DNA from: Daedaleopsis sinensis
Lineage: Eukaryota > Basidiomycota > Agaricomycetes > Polyporales > Polyporaceae
Direction: 5' to 3'
NCBI GenBank assembly: GCA_033807695.1
Contig: CM066303.1
Location: forward strand, 4,526,001 to 4,590,000
DNA: 64,000 nucleotides
The notes beneath the pieces were generated by a model. That model was given only the letters and a program-made list of their open reading frames with translations, ran no database searches and was not told the origin of the DNA. A program made the position numbers and the translations under genes. Of the stretch, positions 33,440 through 45,930 are shown piece by piece. How positions within the stretch are numbered: position 1 is the first letter of the stretch; each line of letters starts with the position of its first letter.

Positions 33440-34560
33440 AACGACAAAGGGGGACATGCAGTCCAGAGGACCGGCACGGAAGCGGGCGAGGGAAGAGGCA
33501 GGGATGTTGGTAGCTGTTCTCACCTGCGCTGACAGACAGACAGGTTCAGCGAAATGGGTCGGGTACAACATGCTGTCGGGGTCATAGATGGGAGTGAGAT
33601 AGTCGGGAGCAGCAGGGTGGAGTGAGAGCTAGAGAGGATCTATGGTCAGCACGAGGTGACCCGAGTTACCACAGCTAGGAGACGAGCCCTGCACGCGCAT
33701 TCTCAGACAAAGAGTACCATGTCCAGGGCTAGTGAAGTTTGGAGACAGAGTACACGTGTACTCTAACATAGCAGATACACGGTCTTCGAGATCCACGCGT
33801 TCAGGATATCGATACACTACCGGCTAGTCAAGCAGACACTTCCATCTCGAGCGTCATCGAGAGCAATAGTATGATGGCCCAATAGGCCATCACCACAGTG
33901 GTACTCGAGAAAGCCTTCGTCTGCTCATGCCAGCCAAGATACAGCCGTCGCGACGGTCGCGCCCCCGCGCAACCCATAGATAGCTCACAACAGCGGTCTT
34001 AGAACCGAGAGTTGTCGTAGCACAAACTTACCTAAACCCACAGAGACTCTCCAGTCCACTCCGGCCACTCATATACATAGTATTTGATGTCGCCGTCCGC
34101 GATTTCTCCAGGGATAGACGTGGTTGAGTGAGTTCGACTTGGTGGTCAGGATCCTCGAGTAGACCAGAAGCGGAGGATGAAGAGAGCGTCACGACTCAGC
34201 ACAGTCCACAAAGTAGAGCAGATACGATATAGAACGGTTCTGAGTGAAGGCCAGGGTTAGCAAGTCGCTGTGAGGATGAGTAGAAGGAAGCAGGAAGAGG
34301 AGGAGGGGGAGGAAGGAGGAGGCGAACGGGAGGAGGGATACAAGCGCCGCCCGGATCATTCTGCCACGTGTCGGCCCTCGATGCAGACGCCGAGTGCCTC
34401 CTCCTCCGACAAGTCGACGACGACGACAGCATAGAGCTCCGATAGAGCTTAGTCCGCTCATGTTTATGGCTCATAAAATCGGTGATTTGGTCTTTTTACA
34501 CTGTAGAAGAGAACGTACCGACTGACATGACTTCCACATAGCACACAAGTCTGGCAAACC
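33440..34560. repeat. Array spacer module, copy 2
   Basis: Homologous to about 17,990-19,190 and 52,990-54,700 with scattered indels. Carries the minus-strand donor-like GTAAGTTTGTGC at about 34,030 after a decayed EWPEWT-type string. It runs directly into GMC relic copy 2, whose first exon is missing. This copy lacks the inverted-repeat element found in copy 3 and so marks the empty site. Confidence 0.65.
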
Positions 34561-34564
34561 TCCT

Positions 34565-36484
34565 AGAGTCGGCGTGAACTAGCCGAACGCGGGGAACCGG
34601 CCCATGTCATTGTCCTGGCCGTGCGGCAAGCTCTTGGGGGGGTCATACGCGACGAACGGCATGTACCACGTCCGCCCGAACAAGATCGAGATCGAAGCCA
34701 CGTCGCGCCTCGTCGATGGGGGCGACAAGTGGGCCTAGGACAACTCCTACCGGGGCCTGCAGGCGAGTGAGACGTTTACGCCCCCGACATCGGATATCCA
34801 GGCTATCGCGAGCCCCAGTATGATGCTTCGAGCCGCGGGTTTACGCAAGCTATCCAAGATTGTGAGTCCCGTCCGAATGTTTGATATTTGTGCGAATCAC
34901 ACTCATAGCGATTGTGCAGTGAGTTCACGACGCTCGGCAACTGGATGTCGACGCTCGTCAACATCGGCGTCTCTGCGACCACGAATGCGTACGGGGGCGA
35001 GGCCTGGGGCGCGTTCATCGCGACCAACTCGATCACCCTCGCAATACGAGAGGCTGGCAAGCGAGCCTAATCAACTCCGCGAACTGGATGCGCTCGTACG
35101 CGCGCTCAGCGTACATCAACTCTCTCCCGCCTCGCGACAACCTCGCTGTGCTCCCGAACGCGACCGTAACTCGCCTACTGTTTTGAACCTCCAACGCGAG
35201 CAACCGCACTGCGACGGGCGTCGAGTGGGCGAACAGCGCAGACGCGCCGAGGCAGACTGTCAAAGTCCGGAAGGAGGTCATTATTTCCAGCGGGGCGATG
35301 GGCAGCGCGCGTGTTCTGCAATATAGCGGTGTTGGACCGGCCGATGTGTTGAAGGCTGCGGGCGTGGATGTCCAAGTAGACCCCTCCCGGGCGTCGGACA
35401 ACATCTCCAGGACCATATCGTACGTGTAATTCTTCCTCTTGCATATTCGCTGTCACTGACGTCAGCCGTAGAGCACTGGCTTGCTCTTCAAGACGAACAG
35501 AGACACACTCTGCCGCGTCTCTTTACGCCTCGAAAGTGACGGGTAACACCCCCCAGTTCCTCTCCTACGTCAACTCCGCAATCGCCTGCGTCGGCTGGGG
35601 CATTCTCTTCGGGGACAACGACTCGACCACGCTCCACGCCGACGCGCTCCCCAGCTCGCTGGACACCCTCCTGCCCAGCACCTCCGACGCGGTCAAGCAT
35701 GGCTACGCGGCGATCTACAACGCGACGCTCAACGACGTCTTCATGAGCCTCGTCGGGCAGGTCGAGATCCTCATGCAGCTCACGAGCACCGCGCGCGACG
35801 GCTCGAACACGCTCGTCATCCAGGCCGGCCCCCGCGCTCAGCACCCGTACTCACAGGGCCTGTTGTACATCACCTCCGCGGACCCGTTCACGCAGCCCAC
35901 GCTCGACCCGCAGTACCTCTCACACCCCGCTGACAAGACGATCCTTCGCACGGGAGATCGCGGGCACGGCGCCGCTCAGCGCGGCCGCCGGCGAGGGGAT
36001 CACGCCCGGGAGCGCGGTGCAGACGGACGCGGACTGGGAGGCGTGGCTCGCGCAGAACATCGGGACCGAGTTCCACCCGTCGTCGACGTGCGCGATGCTC
36101 CCGCGCGAGCAGGGCGGCGTTGTGGATGCTGACCCGAAGGTGTACGGGCTGCCAGGCAACGTGCGCGTCGTCGACGCGTCTGTGTTCCCGATATCGGTGG
36201 CCGCTCATGTGAGTTTCGCGGGTTCCTGGGGTTTTCTGCGCACATGCTGACGGATAGATCGCTTGTAGCTGCAAGCACCTATGTACGGCCTCGCTGAACA
36301 GGCTGCGAAGTTGATTCGCGCCTCGTATAGCGGCAACTCTAGCTCAAACTCGGGCTCGGGTTCGAATGGAAGCAATGCCGGTACCGGCCAGTACGACAAC
36401 TTGAACAACGGCGTGATCGCGCTTGCGTCGAGCGGATCGCTCGCTCTGCTCGTCGCGGCCCTGGTCGCTTCACTTCTGTCGTAG
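34565..36484 (+). pseudogene. GMC oxidoreductase pseudogene, copy 2
   Basis: Begins abruptly at the block GNRPMS...WPCGKLLGG; the first exon and FAD-binding Rossmann motif are absent. It keeps the second GMC signature region (VLQYSGVGPADVLKAAG, about 35,310-35,375) that copy 1 lost. Lesions: TAG in VN*PNAG (about 34,572), TAG in KWA*DNSYRG (about 34,735), TGA after TRLLF (about 35,184), a two-base insertion in the VDLPGVG block (about 35,384), and the frameshift near 35,950 shared with copies 1 and 3. The C-terminal Ser/Asn tail with hydrophobic end stops at 36,484. A membrane- or wall-anchored flavoenzyme ancestor is inferred. Confidence 0.85.
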
Positions 36485-39400
36485 GTCGAGTTATCTCGCG
36501 GATTCTTGCCTCGCCCCTTCCCCTCCTGCGTCCTCGCACTATCACCTCTCAGCTCGAGACACAGAGCTCTACTCCTCCCTCTCTTACATCTCCGCATCAC
36601 TCACCTATCGCTCGCACTGATTCACTCCCGCCCTTTCGCTCATCCCATTCTCCTTCCGGACGCCGGATATTCAGACTGCTATCATTATACATCCCCGCGG
36701 ACATCGCATGCACACTAATATCATCGCCTACGCACTCACGGACAGCTGACATTTTCTTGTATCATAAATACTCCGTAGCTACTCTATCGGTACTGGCGCG
36801 CGGCCGCCCGTGTAGTATCACTTACGCATCATATTGTACACTCGAGCGTGCCTGGAGTACCGTCCAGTCCTTCGTCGATAATCCATTCTCTGCTTCTCGC
36901 TCCCCGTTTTTATTGCCTCGTCGACCGTGCATCGCAGAGGCGGACGTGTGTTCTTGCCGATTAAGCATTTTCCGGGCCGTGCAGTTGTGCGCTCTTTCAC
37001 GTTGTCACCTCCGATTACGACTCGCAAGATGTATCTCATCTGTTCGAAGCCGTTCCGTCATGGCTTTCTCCAGCACCAACGTCCCTACGGATGGCCATAG
37101 ATGCTTGATCTGCTTGGGCGCGAGAGCCTGTAGTACGAGTACTTACGAGTACGAGTACGTTCAGCCAGAGAGCCGCGGAGGTTGAAAATTGAAATGGACG
37201 GAGGGCGACCGCAGCGGCGGCTAGATAACCATCGATGTCCACCCGCCTACGTTGCGGTCAGCGTCCGAGTCTGTCTTTGCACTGTTGCTACTCTCTCGTA
37301 CCCGTCTCTCATACAGCACACTCGACATGAGTTCCATCATCAGTCCTCCTGCACAGATTCCCACAGAGCATGCCACTTCGACGGAGCCCTCGACTATCCA
37401 GGTGGAGAGCGACACAGTATCCCACAGTGCCCCTTCGCCGCTTTTTGTCAGCCTCATCTATGCCCATCCCGATGTTCCCTTCCGCCGCTCTTTTCCAACG
37501 GAGATCGAGGAGAGCTTTATTGATGAGCTACAAGACGATGTTGAGGCCCTTCGGAGTTGCGCTGTAGTGTGTCGTGCATGGCACCCTCGCAGTGTCGTCC
37601 ATCTTTTCAAAGGGATCCAGCTTTCTCGCTATGCTCCTCCGAGTCGGCCTGATGAAATCCGTACCTATCTAGTCGACCGACCTTTTCTCATCAGCGAGGT
37701 CTCTTCGATGACCATCCAGTCAGCCATACAGCTCGACATTCTACGCCCACTGGGACACTTGCGAATACCACATCTGCGGAGCCTCAAACTCGCATGCTAT
37801 CAGAGGAACTTGAAGACTCTTCACCCCGTGTCGTTTCACCGCAACACTCTTCGTGCCCTCAGAGTTGCATCACAGCTCGAAGATCTACATCTTTCCAGAA
37901 TTAAATTCGACGAATCCATCCATTTCACCAAGCTCATTGACGCTCTCCCTCGTCTTCGTGCGCTCCGGTGTGAAGAGATAGAACTTCCACCTCCAAAACC
38001 AGGACCGGTACAGATAAGACCAAAGCAATCAAATCTCAAGATTCTTACGGTTAGTATCTTCCACGCGATGTAATCGCTACTACTAGTATTGATAGCCACG
38101 CTAGGTAGACGACACATCCGAAAATGTGATTATGAGCTTACCGGCAACGGCGCGAGATGTCCTTGAGCATCTCTCCTTGGACTTCTTGAAGCTTGAAGGT
38201 AAGTGTTTGTGTTATATTCAGGACGTGTATCTTACCTGCAGTTTGAATAGATTCTCTCCCCGCTCTGGCAGAGATGCCTAAGTTGCAGACCATTGCGCTT
38301 CGACTAACGGTCGAGTTCTCGAAAACGGCGCACGTCTCAGCCATCAGCGATAGCCTGCACAAGATCAGCAACACCTGCTCACACTACATCTTCATTTGGG
38401 ATAATAATCGTAGCATCAGGAATATGATATGCGCGTCAATGATGTCGACATCAGAATCTGCCCTCGTTAAAGTCAAGAGTCCTTCGCTCCTCAAAGAGAA
38501 CTTCAATTCCTTTCAGGGTCTGCTTAACTCCATGGATGATCTACCTTATAAGGTCACTGTTCGCACCACATCAAATATCATTAAATGCAACCAGGAGGCG
38601 ATATTCACTGAACTCCTACGTATTGCGGTTCCTCGCTTGGATCACCAAGGCTTATTTCAGGTGGTGAACTACTCCACACGTGAGTTTGCACAAAGCTATG
38701 TGAACTCCGATATAGTATATTTCAACTGACCAGGCTATTGCTACTAATAGTGCACAAAACACCAGTCACATATGGCCATTTGTACACTACTGATCTGCTC
38801 TCGATCTCTCCTGATGGGCGATGGTTAGCCAGCACCTCATTTGACTCGTCCGATGATCCTCAAAGCGGTTTCGCTGTGTGGAGACTTTCAAACCATACCC
38901 TTGCTTGCGAATGGGCCTTCGACCGCTCCTCCTGGAGTATTTCTACTGTTTCCTTCTCTCCGGATAGCCACTACCTGGTCGCAATATCTCCAGGAGAGGA
39001 TACTATAACTGCGATACACGTGTGCGATCTTACATCAGACAAAGTCTCAGTGTGGGCTTTGGCAATCCCAGAACCGCCAAGCGTTTTCTCCGAGTCTGAC
39101 GATTTCCGCCGAGTCCACAGTCCCATCGCATGGTCCTCTAACGGGTCAAAGCTGTTTGTTGTACAACCGTCTGTGTGGCATACACTGGCATGGGTATCTG
39201 TCTGGGACTTACGGAACAAGTACTCTCCGGCACAAACCTTTCAACTTCGTCCACTTCCCCCTTCAAGGACTCCCCTTGTTGCCGTCCCCAACAGGCCCTG
39301 GATCTTGTCCACGTCAATAGGACACGACCGCGAGGGAAAAGAGCGTCTTTATATCCATGTGTGGGATCTTGAGCAACGGTCTTTGCGAGGGGATCCCCTC

Positions 39401-39770
39401 TACGGCGCCCAATTGCCTCACGGCATGATGGACGGCGGAACCTATTATCCAATCAAATCCTATTTTGACACTGCCGGCACACATCTCCTTCTATGCCTAG
39501 GACCATATATCACAATCTGCGACTTGAACACTTTGACCTCACCGCGCTACATCGTTCTTGCCAACTACGGCAGCTGGATGAAGTGGTATGAATCACCAGA
39601 TCTGTTGGACCTTGCAGCACTGTCTGGGGCCGATCACGGCAAATTCATCCAGGTGTTCAAAGATGGTCAGGTGGTGGTATGGTCGGGGACGACTGGTGAT
39701 CTTTTGACTCAGTTTATGCTAGTTGACCGGGAAGCTATTCTGAGGGTAGATGGACTGATCGTGGCAATTT
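36110..39770 (+). repeat. Segmental duplication, copy 2 (partner 20,880-24,540)
   Basis: Second copy of the 3.7-kb block, covering the end of the GMC relic, the intergenic DNA and most of the F-box/WD gene. Offset is about 15,229-15,235. Differences cluster in exons. Confidence 0.85.
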
Positions 39771-40000
39771 CCCCTGACATTCGGCATGTAGCTCTTGGAT
39801 GTGATACTGGGATCATACGCCTATACAGCACTACAAGTGGATGCAGTATCGGATTCATCAGAAGACATACAGCAGAAATTACAGTACTCCGGTTTACTCC
39901 AGATGGTACTATACTTTGTTCTGGTGATAAGGATGGCGTTGTATGTTTTACCTACATAGGACACTTACTTTCGCACTCGCTAGATCGTTCCTCAACTTAG
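37327..40000 (+). CDS. F-box / WD40-like protein, copy 2 (831 aa)
   Basis: Exons 37327-38049, 38105-38198, 38251-38679 and 38751-40000 total 2,496 nt, an exact open frame. It is the near-twin of copy 1, with identical introns and 5' flank. By eye the exons nevertheless carry several dozen replacement changes and only a handful of silent ones, concentrated in the Leu-rich middle (ACYQRNLKTLHP versus VCYQRTHWKTLHP), in exon 2 (two of two changes alter the residue) and across the propeller (GMMDGGTYYPIKS versus GVLDGPGFRNPIT). F-box at residues about 57-98, propeller from about 416. Three codon-sized indels keep frame. A role as SCF adaptor is inferred from the F-box only. Confidence 0.87.
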
Positions 40001-40044
40001 CTTTTGTATCGCTGTAGATATATTCACGACATTCTCCTAGCTAC

Positions 40045-42190
40045 TACTTCAGCGCGTCCCGGAGAAGGCTCACCCACCGAAGCGACACGACCAGCACACT
40101 CGCATTCGTCCCGGCCATGCAATATGCAAGGCCTCCTGCTGCTCGATGTCCACGATCGGGGTCATCGCCTCGGACGAAGGCACCTAGTTGCTCATGTGTA
40201 CGCTCGACGGCTTGGGAATCGTCGTGGACAAGAGCGAAGAATCGTCGAGTACTCGCTTCGATAACCAGATTCGAACACCGCTCTTGCGACCTGTCGACAC
40301 CAGAGTCTCGCTCGACGGTAGTCGACTCTGAAACGGAGGCAGAGAGTAAGTCGGTCGTACAGATACGACGTGCAGCGAGGGGACATACATCGAGCCAGTC
40401 GACACATAGGTAATCTGTTGCTGTCCGCGAGACTCAGGCAGTTATCGGGACTTGCTATGAGGCATGTTCTCGTACGAGAGCGGCTCGCCGTGCGCATGCG
40501 CAGCAACAGCGAAGACAGAAATGCTGCGGCGCTGCATCGGCCACGTAGGAGATGCACGTAGCGTGAGCGACATCGGTGTCCAGGGCAGACTAGGGAGCGA
40601 ACTGACCTCGTCGCCAACGGCGAGCCACATCCCGCTATGGTCAATGTCTAACCGCAGCCGCTAGTTTGTTTGTCGCCGTCGCGCGCGCTTTCCCGCCGTT
40701 CATAGGCATGTCTGTCATGTAGATCGCAGGCGGCGGGCTCAGCTCGCTCCGGAGATCCCTGCAGTAGACGGGCTCCATCCACCGGAAGGTCGCGTAGAGC
40801 AGATACGGCCCAGGCCTCGCGGGATTGAAGAGAGACTGGCTCGCCCTTCTCAGGCGTGCGCACGCAGATTCGGCCATGCACCTGCAAGACACTGGCCCGC
40901 ACGCCATACCCTGGGCACCCAAGCTCCGTCGAGCATGGCAGGGACCTCCCCGCTCGCTTCTGAGAAGAGCGGGAGGCTGGAAGAAGTCGGTGAGGTGCGG
41001 AGGGGTTGAAGGAGCCCGTCGCGTACAAGTCGGATGACGCGTCTGGGGCGAATGCCAGAGCCAACATGATCCCTGCCGATCGGCGATAAGCATCGTTGTG
41101 AGGGTGCATGTACGCATTCAAGCGAAATGAACGGCAGAAAACCCTTTGGGGCCATCCCGGCTCTTCTTCGAAGGCGTTGTACTCGGACGTGTGCCCTCTC
41201 CGGGGCAGTCGACGTCGACGACGTCGATTGCGTCCTCGATCTGGCGGGCAGGTGATGGCCGACCTCAGCACCTGTGTGCACCGACGTTCAGCGCAACACT
41301 GTGAGGGGCGTTCATGGTGATCTGCGATGTGGTGCGATGCCCGCAGCTGCCAGAAGCGTGTACCGTCAGGATCCGAGGTGAGTGGTTCCAGCGCGCGGTA
41401 TGGCGGACATGTCGCAGCGCGATTAGACAGAGAAGGCGGGACGTGAGCACGTCGGAGGAGAGTCAGACTACTCACACGAGCGGCGCGGGATGAAGTCCGT
41501 TCGGGCGCGGCCGGTAGGGGTCGCATATGCGAGCGTATGGGGGTTTGCGTCTAGTACATCAGTACAGTCAGCACGCGTGCACGAAACGTACCCGGCAGAG
41601 CACTCACAAACGGGACCTGTGCCATCGTCGATGCGTGCGGTGCTGTGACGGAGAGAGAGGATATATGTCGCTGCACACCTCGTCCGCATGCGCTCATGTC
41701 CGGGGGCAGCGGTCGTCGCGATGAGCGCGATAGGGGCTCGAATAGGGCGGTGAAATACTGGAGTGGATTGGACGCAAGCGATCGCTATGGCAAAGTCCTC
41801 GCGAACGGTATTCGAGCTGCTTCAGAGGTTGCATTGGATCGTCCTGGTCATTGCCTCGAGCTCGAGCTCGGGCCGAATCGGCTTGGGCCGGTGCTCCAGC
41901 CGGTGTGTGATAAACGCTACACTTCAGATCCTTCGGTCTAAGGGATGTGCGGGCGAAGGCGCAAGAGACACTGCGCAAACGTCAAAGAGAGGTGTGCGTG
42001 GAGGAGTGAGACAGGAACCCATTCGAAGCACGAGTCGGGGTTCGACGGGAATGGCAGGTCGCGCATAGTTGGCTCCAGGTGTGTATGGCTCGCACGCAAA
42101 GGGAGGAGGCGAGGTCGCAAGGCTGTCGTTGCGCCTACATTGACGAATTGGCCAGAGCTTGAATGCAGCGCAGCGCGTGGATTCGACACT
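40045..42190 (-). pseudogene. TCAB1/WDR79-like WD-repeat gene relic, unit 2
   Basis: Same block order as unit 1: LPFPSNPDSCFEW (about 42,055), APHSVALNVGAHR (about 41,290), ALAFAPDASSDLYATGSFN (about 41,060-41,010), LFSEASGEVPAMLDG, LFNPARPGPYLLYATFRW and MEPVYC (about 40,830-40,765). Then come DIDHSGMWLAVGDE (about 40,640) and, after an intron with GTCAGT donor and CAG acceptor, RRSISVFAVAAHAHGEPLS (about 40,540-40,485). The frame changes between blocks and there is a stop inside the blade junction near 40,660, so it is broken. The part from 40,300 to 41,640 is almost identical to 60,220-61,480. Confidence 0.5.
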
Positions 42191-42573
42191 CGCGCCAGCG
42201 ATCGACAACGTAGACCAGAGATACGTCCGAGACGTCCCCCCGATCCAAGTCAGATGCGTCGTTCGACGACATCGCCCAATGGTAACCGACCGCTGTCCTG
42301 GAGTGTGACGCATCATGTTGATTCGGACCCTGCGAAGACGATACACGACCGGTCCTGGCGAGTTTCTGACTCCACGCCCTCTAGCACGCCCTCTTGCTCT
42401 GGCCAGCATCCACAGCGCACCGCACCGGCAACAATATCGCAGACTCACCCGGACTTCGTAAGGCTGTCACCTGCACCTCTTGCCTCCCTATCCCACGTCG
42501 CGTAGTCCGGCACACTCGCGATTTCCTGAGGTCAACTGGTATTGCTCCCTCGTTGTTGTGCATCCTGCTGACC

Positions 42574-42603
42574 ATCGGGGGTTGATCGGGGGTTGATCGG
42601 GGG
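42574..42603 (+). repeat. 11-bp tandem repeat ATCGGGGGTTG, unit 2
   Basis: Same nearly three-unit G5 array as in units 1 and 4. Confidence 0.85.
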
Positions 42604-42742
42604 AGGTCTAGATCCGGAGTGCTCGAGCTGCTGGCGCGACTTCCGGCGCATGTGCGGGTGCCGGCTAGCGGGAGGGATAACGCGGAGCAGGACGATACCG
42701 ACGACTGTGACGGTATCATTGAGTAGTTCAAGCCAAGGGTCG

Positions 42743-42756
42743 AACCCTAACCCTAT
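42743..42756 (-). promoter_or_regulatory. Telomere-type motif (telobox-like), unit 2
   Basis: AACCCTAACCCTAT on the plus strand at the homologous spacer position, upstream of the minus-strand MIPSQSSVSS frame. Confidence 0.45.
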
Positions 42757-43856
42757 GGCACGGATGGTCAGTCGAGGCCTCTCGCTCGTGTACATAACAC
42801 GTACGCAATTGCCAATGAAGAGGAATAGAGCAGGAAGCGAGCATGGGAGGCCCGAGGGGGATGTGCTTACCTGATTGGAAGGTCACCCTTGCGCAGGAGG
42901 ATCGTATACGACCGGACGTCGAATCCACGGACTGATCATATTGGGTCGGCAAAACCCATGGCGAGTCGAGGCGTTATTCGCGAGGTCGCAGTAGAGAGGA
43001 GGAGGCCACTGCGGGTATGGCCCTTGTCGTCAGCATTCGAAACTTGGGAGCGGAAGTTGGCAGCCATTCAGTAGAGATCCGAGACACACTCCCTATGAGA
43101 TTCTGCAGCGAGCTCGAAGATGCCGCCTAGCGGCGAGCGTTGTCGAGTAGCTCATCCAACCAGATTTCAGAATGACGTTGCACTTCCAGCAGCTAAGTCG
43201 TGTCGTACCATTCCGCCCCGACAGACAGTAACTCACCTTTAGTCCTGTAGACCAAGTCCGCCACAGACATTGCGTGGGGCAGATGCGCGCGGAGTTAAGC
43301 TCTGCACTGGTAGGCGGAAGAGCTATCGAGCTCATAGACATACTAAGTAACGGCTTGAGAGATGCGGAGCGTGGCGAGCCCGGGGAAGTTCACAGAGATA
43401 CGACATGGACCAGGAGAGCATCCAAATCTGGAGTAGAAGCGTGATGCAGAGGGTCATTGAATATTGAGAAGTCGTGCTGAACGGTCGACGTCGACTGGAG
43501 GGGAGAGAGGGAGGAGGGAGGAGGAGAGGATGGCGACCAGACAAGCGCTCGTAATCTCGGCCCGGCGTCTCCGATGTTCGAGTCGCCAGCGTGACCCGGC
43601 GGGCAACCTCCTCCTTCCTCTTCGACCGTCGTGGACCTCCTCAACTCCCGCTGCAACAGAGCTGCTGATGCTAAGTATGCACTCTTTAGCCCTAGAATCC
43701 AGGATCCGCTGCCTCCACAGAGGCAGTCTCCATAGGGTGTTCTGCACGACCCTTTCGAACTCAACTACCTCATTGTACGTGTGCCACTCGACAGTCTCCC
43801 ACACATTCCGGGCTAAAAGTCACTACCCTTAGACTGGTCATACATCGACCTAAGGC

Positions 43857-45930
43857 ATGCCTGACGTCGCGGCTTTCCGAAAATGGCGGTATGTCGGTGC
43901 TCATCGCGCTCATTATCGAAGCCGGCGACACAGGAGACTCTGTCGCGCAAACCATCAGTGAGTGTCTCGCGCTGGTGTAGTAGCATCAGGAAGCTAACCA
44001 CTCTGCGTCGACGCGACGCGAGCAGATACCCCGGTGATCGCATACTACGCGGGCCTCCCGAGCACGTCCCACTACTGGGCGTACAGGACCGTGAACCAGC
44101 CGAACGCGGGGAACCCGCCCATGTCCTGGCCGTGCGGTAAGCTCTTGGGCGGGTCATCCGCAATGAACGGCTTGCACCACGTCCACCCGAACAAGATCGA
44201 GATCGACGCAATGATGCGTCTCGTCGGTGGTGGCGACAAGTGGGACTAGAACAACTCCTACCGGGGTCTGCAGGCGAGTGAGACGTTTACGCCCCCGACA
44301 TCGGATATCCAGGCTATCGCGAGCCCCAGTATGATGCTTCGAGCCCCGGGTTCACGCAAGCTATCCAAGATTGTGAGTCCCGTCCGAATGTTTGATACTT
44401 GTGCGAATCACACTCATAGCGACTGTGCAATTAGTTCACGACGCTCGGCAACTGGATGTCAACGTTCGTCAACATCGGCGTCTCTGCGACCACGAATGCG
44501 TACGGGGGCGAGGCCTGGGGCGCGTTCATCGCGACCAACTCGATCACCCTCGCAATACGAGCGGTTGGCAAGCGAGCCTAATCAACTCCACGAATTGGAC
44601 GCGCTCGTACGCGCGCTCAGCGTACGTCAACTCTCTCCCGCCTCGTGACAACCTCGCTGTGCTTCCGAACGCGACCGTAACTCGCCTACTGTTTTAAACC
44701 TCCAACGCGAGCAACCGCACTGCGACGGGCGTCGAGTGGGCGAAAAGTGCAGACGCGCCGAGGCATACTGTCAAAGTCCGGAAGGAGGTCATTATTTCCA
44801 GCGGGGCGATGGGCAGCGCGCGTGTTCTGCAGTATAGCGGTGTTGGACCGGCCGATGTGTTGAAGGCTGCGGGCGTGGATGTCCAAGTAGACCCCTCCCG
44901 GGCGTCGGACAACATCTCCAGGACCATGTCGTTCGTTTAATTCTTCCTCTTGCATATTCGCTGTCACTGACGTCAGCCGTAGAGCACTGGCTTGCTCTTC
45001 AAGACGAACAGAGACTCACTCTGCCGCGTCTCTGTACGCCTCGAAAGTGGGGGGTAACACCCCCCAGTTCCTCTCCTACGTCAACTCCGCGATCGCCTAC
45101 GTCGGTTCGTGCATCCTCTTCGGGGACAACGGCGCGAGCACGCTCCACCAACAGATCGCCGACGCGCTCCCCAGCTCGTTCGAGACCCTCGTGCCCAGCA
45201 CCGTCTTCCCGAGCCTCGTCGGGCATGTGGAGATCCTCCTCCAGCTCACGAGCACCGCACCCGACGTCTCGAGCGCGCTCGTCATCCAGGCCGGCCTGCA
45301 GCACCCGTACTCGCAGGGCCGGCTGTACATCACCTCTGCAGACCCGTTCACGCAGCCCACGCTCGACCCGCGGTACCTTTCGTACCCCACGGACAAGACG
45401 ATCCTTCGCGCGGGAGATCGCGGGCACGGCGCCGCTCAGCGCGGCCGTCGGCGAGGAGGTCACGCCCGGGAGCGCGGTTCAGACGGACGCGGACTGGGAG
45501 GCGTGGCTCGCGCAGAACATCGGGACGGAGTGCCACCCGCCGTCGACGTGCGCGATGCTCCCGCTCGAGCAGGGCGGGGTTTCAGATGTGGATTCAAAGG
45601 TGTACGGGCTGGGCAACGTGCACGTCGTCGACGCGTCCGTGTTCCCGATATCGGTGGCCGCTCATGTGAGTTTTGCGAGTTCTTTGGGGCTGTGCACGCG
45701 CTGACGGATGGATCTCCTGCAGCTCCAAGCACTTGTGTACGGCCTCGCTGAACAGGCTCCGAAGTAGATTCGAGTCCCGTATAGCGGTAGCTCGGGGTCG
45801 AGCTCAGGTTCGAATGGAACCAATACCGGTACCGGCCAGAACGACAACTCGAACAACGGCGTGATCGCGCTTGCGTCGAGCGGATCGCTCGTTCTGCTCG
45901 TCGCGGCCCTGGTCGCTTCAACTCTTTCGC
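43857..45930 (+). pseudogene. GMC oxidoreductase pseudogene, copy 3
   Basis: The least decayed 5' part: SRLSENGG leads to IIEAGDTGDSVAQTI, an intron (GTGAGT, 43,960), then TPVIAYYAGLPSTSHYWAYR, VNQPNAGNPPMSWPCGKLLGG and NGLHHVHPNKIEIDAM, all open. The Rossmann GxGxxG segment upstream is not recognisable. Lesions: TAG in KWD*NNSYRG (about 44,247), TAA after TRLLF (about 44,694), a two-base insertion at the VDLPGVG block (about 44,893), loss of about 45 nt after ETLVPST (about 45,205), the shared frameshift near 45,410, and TAG in EQAPK*IRV near 45,764. The catalytic-His block reads ECHPPSTCAM. The first 300 nt are nearly identical to the GMC copy at the right edge. Confidence 0.85.

Larger units (their letters stand above)
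42191..43850. repeat. Array spacer with telomere-type motif, unit 2
   Basis: Nearly identical to the unit-1 spacer (offset about -15,383) and the unit-4 spacer (offset about +19,850). No independent gene is supported. A purine/pyrimidine-biased stretch (GAGGGAGGAGG) lies at about 43,500-43,530. The spacer leads directly into GMC relic copy 3. Confidence 0.65.
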
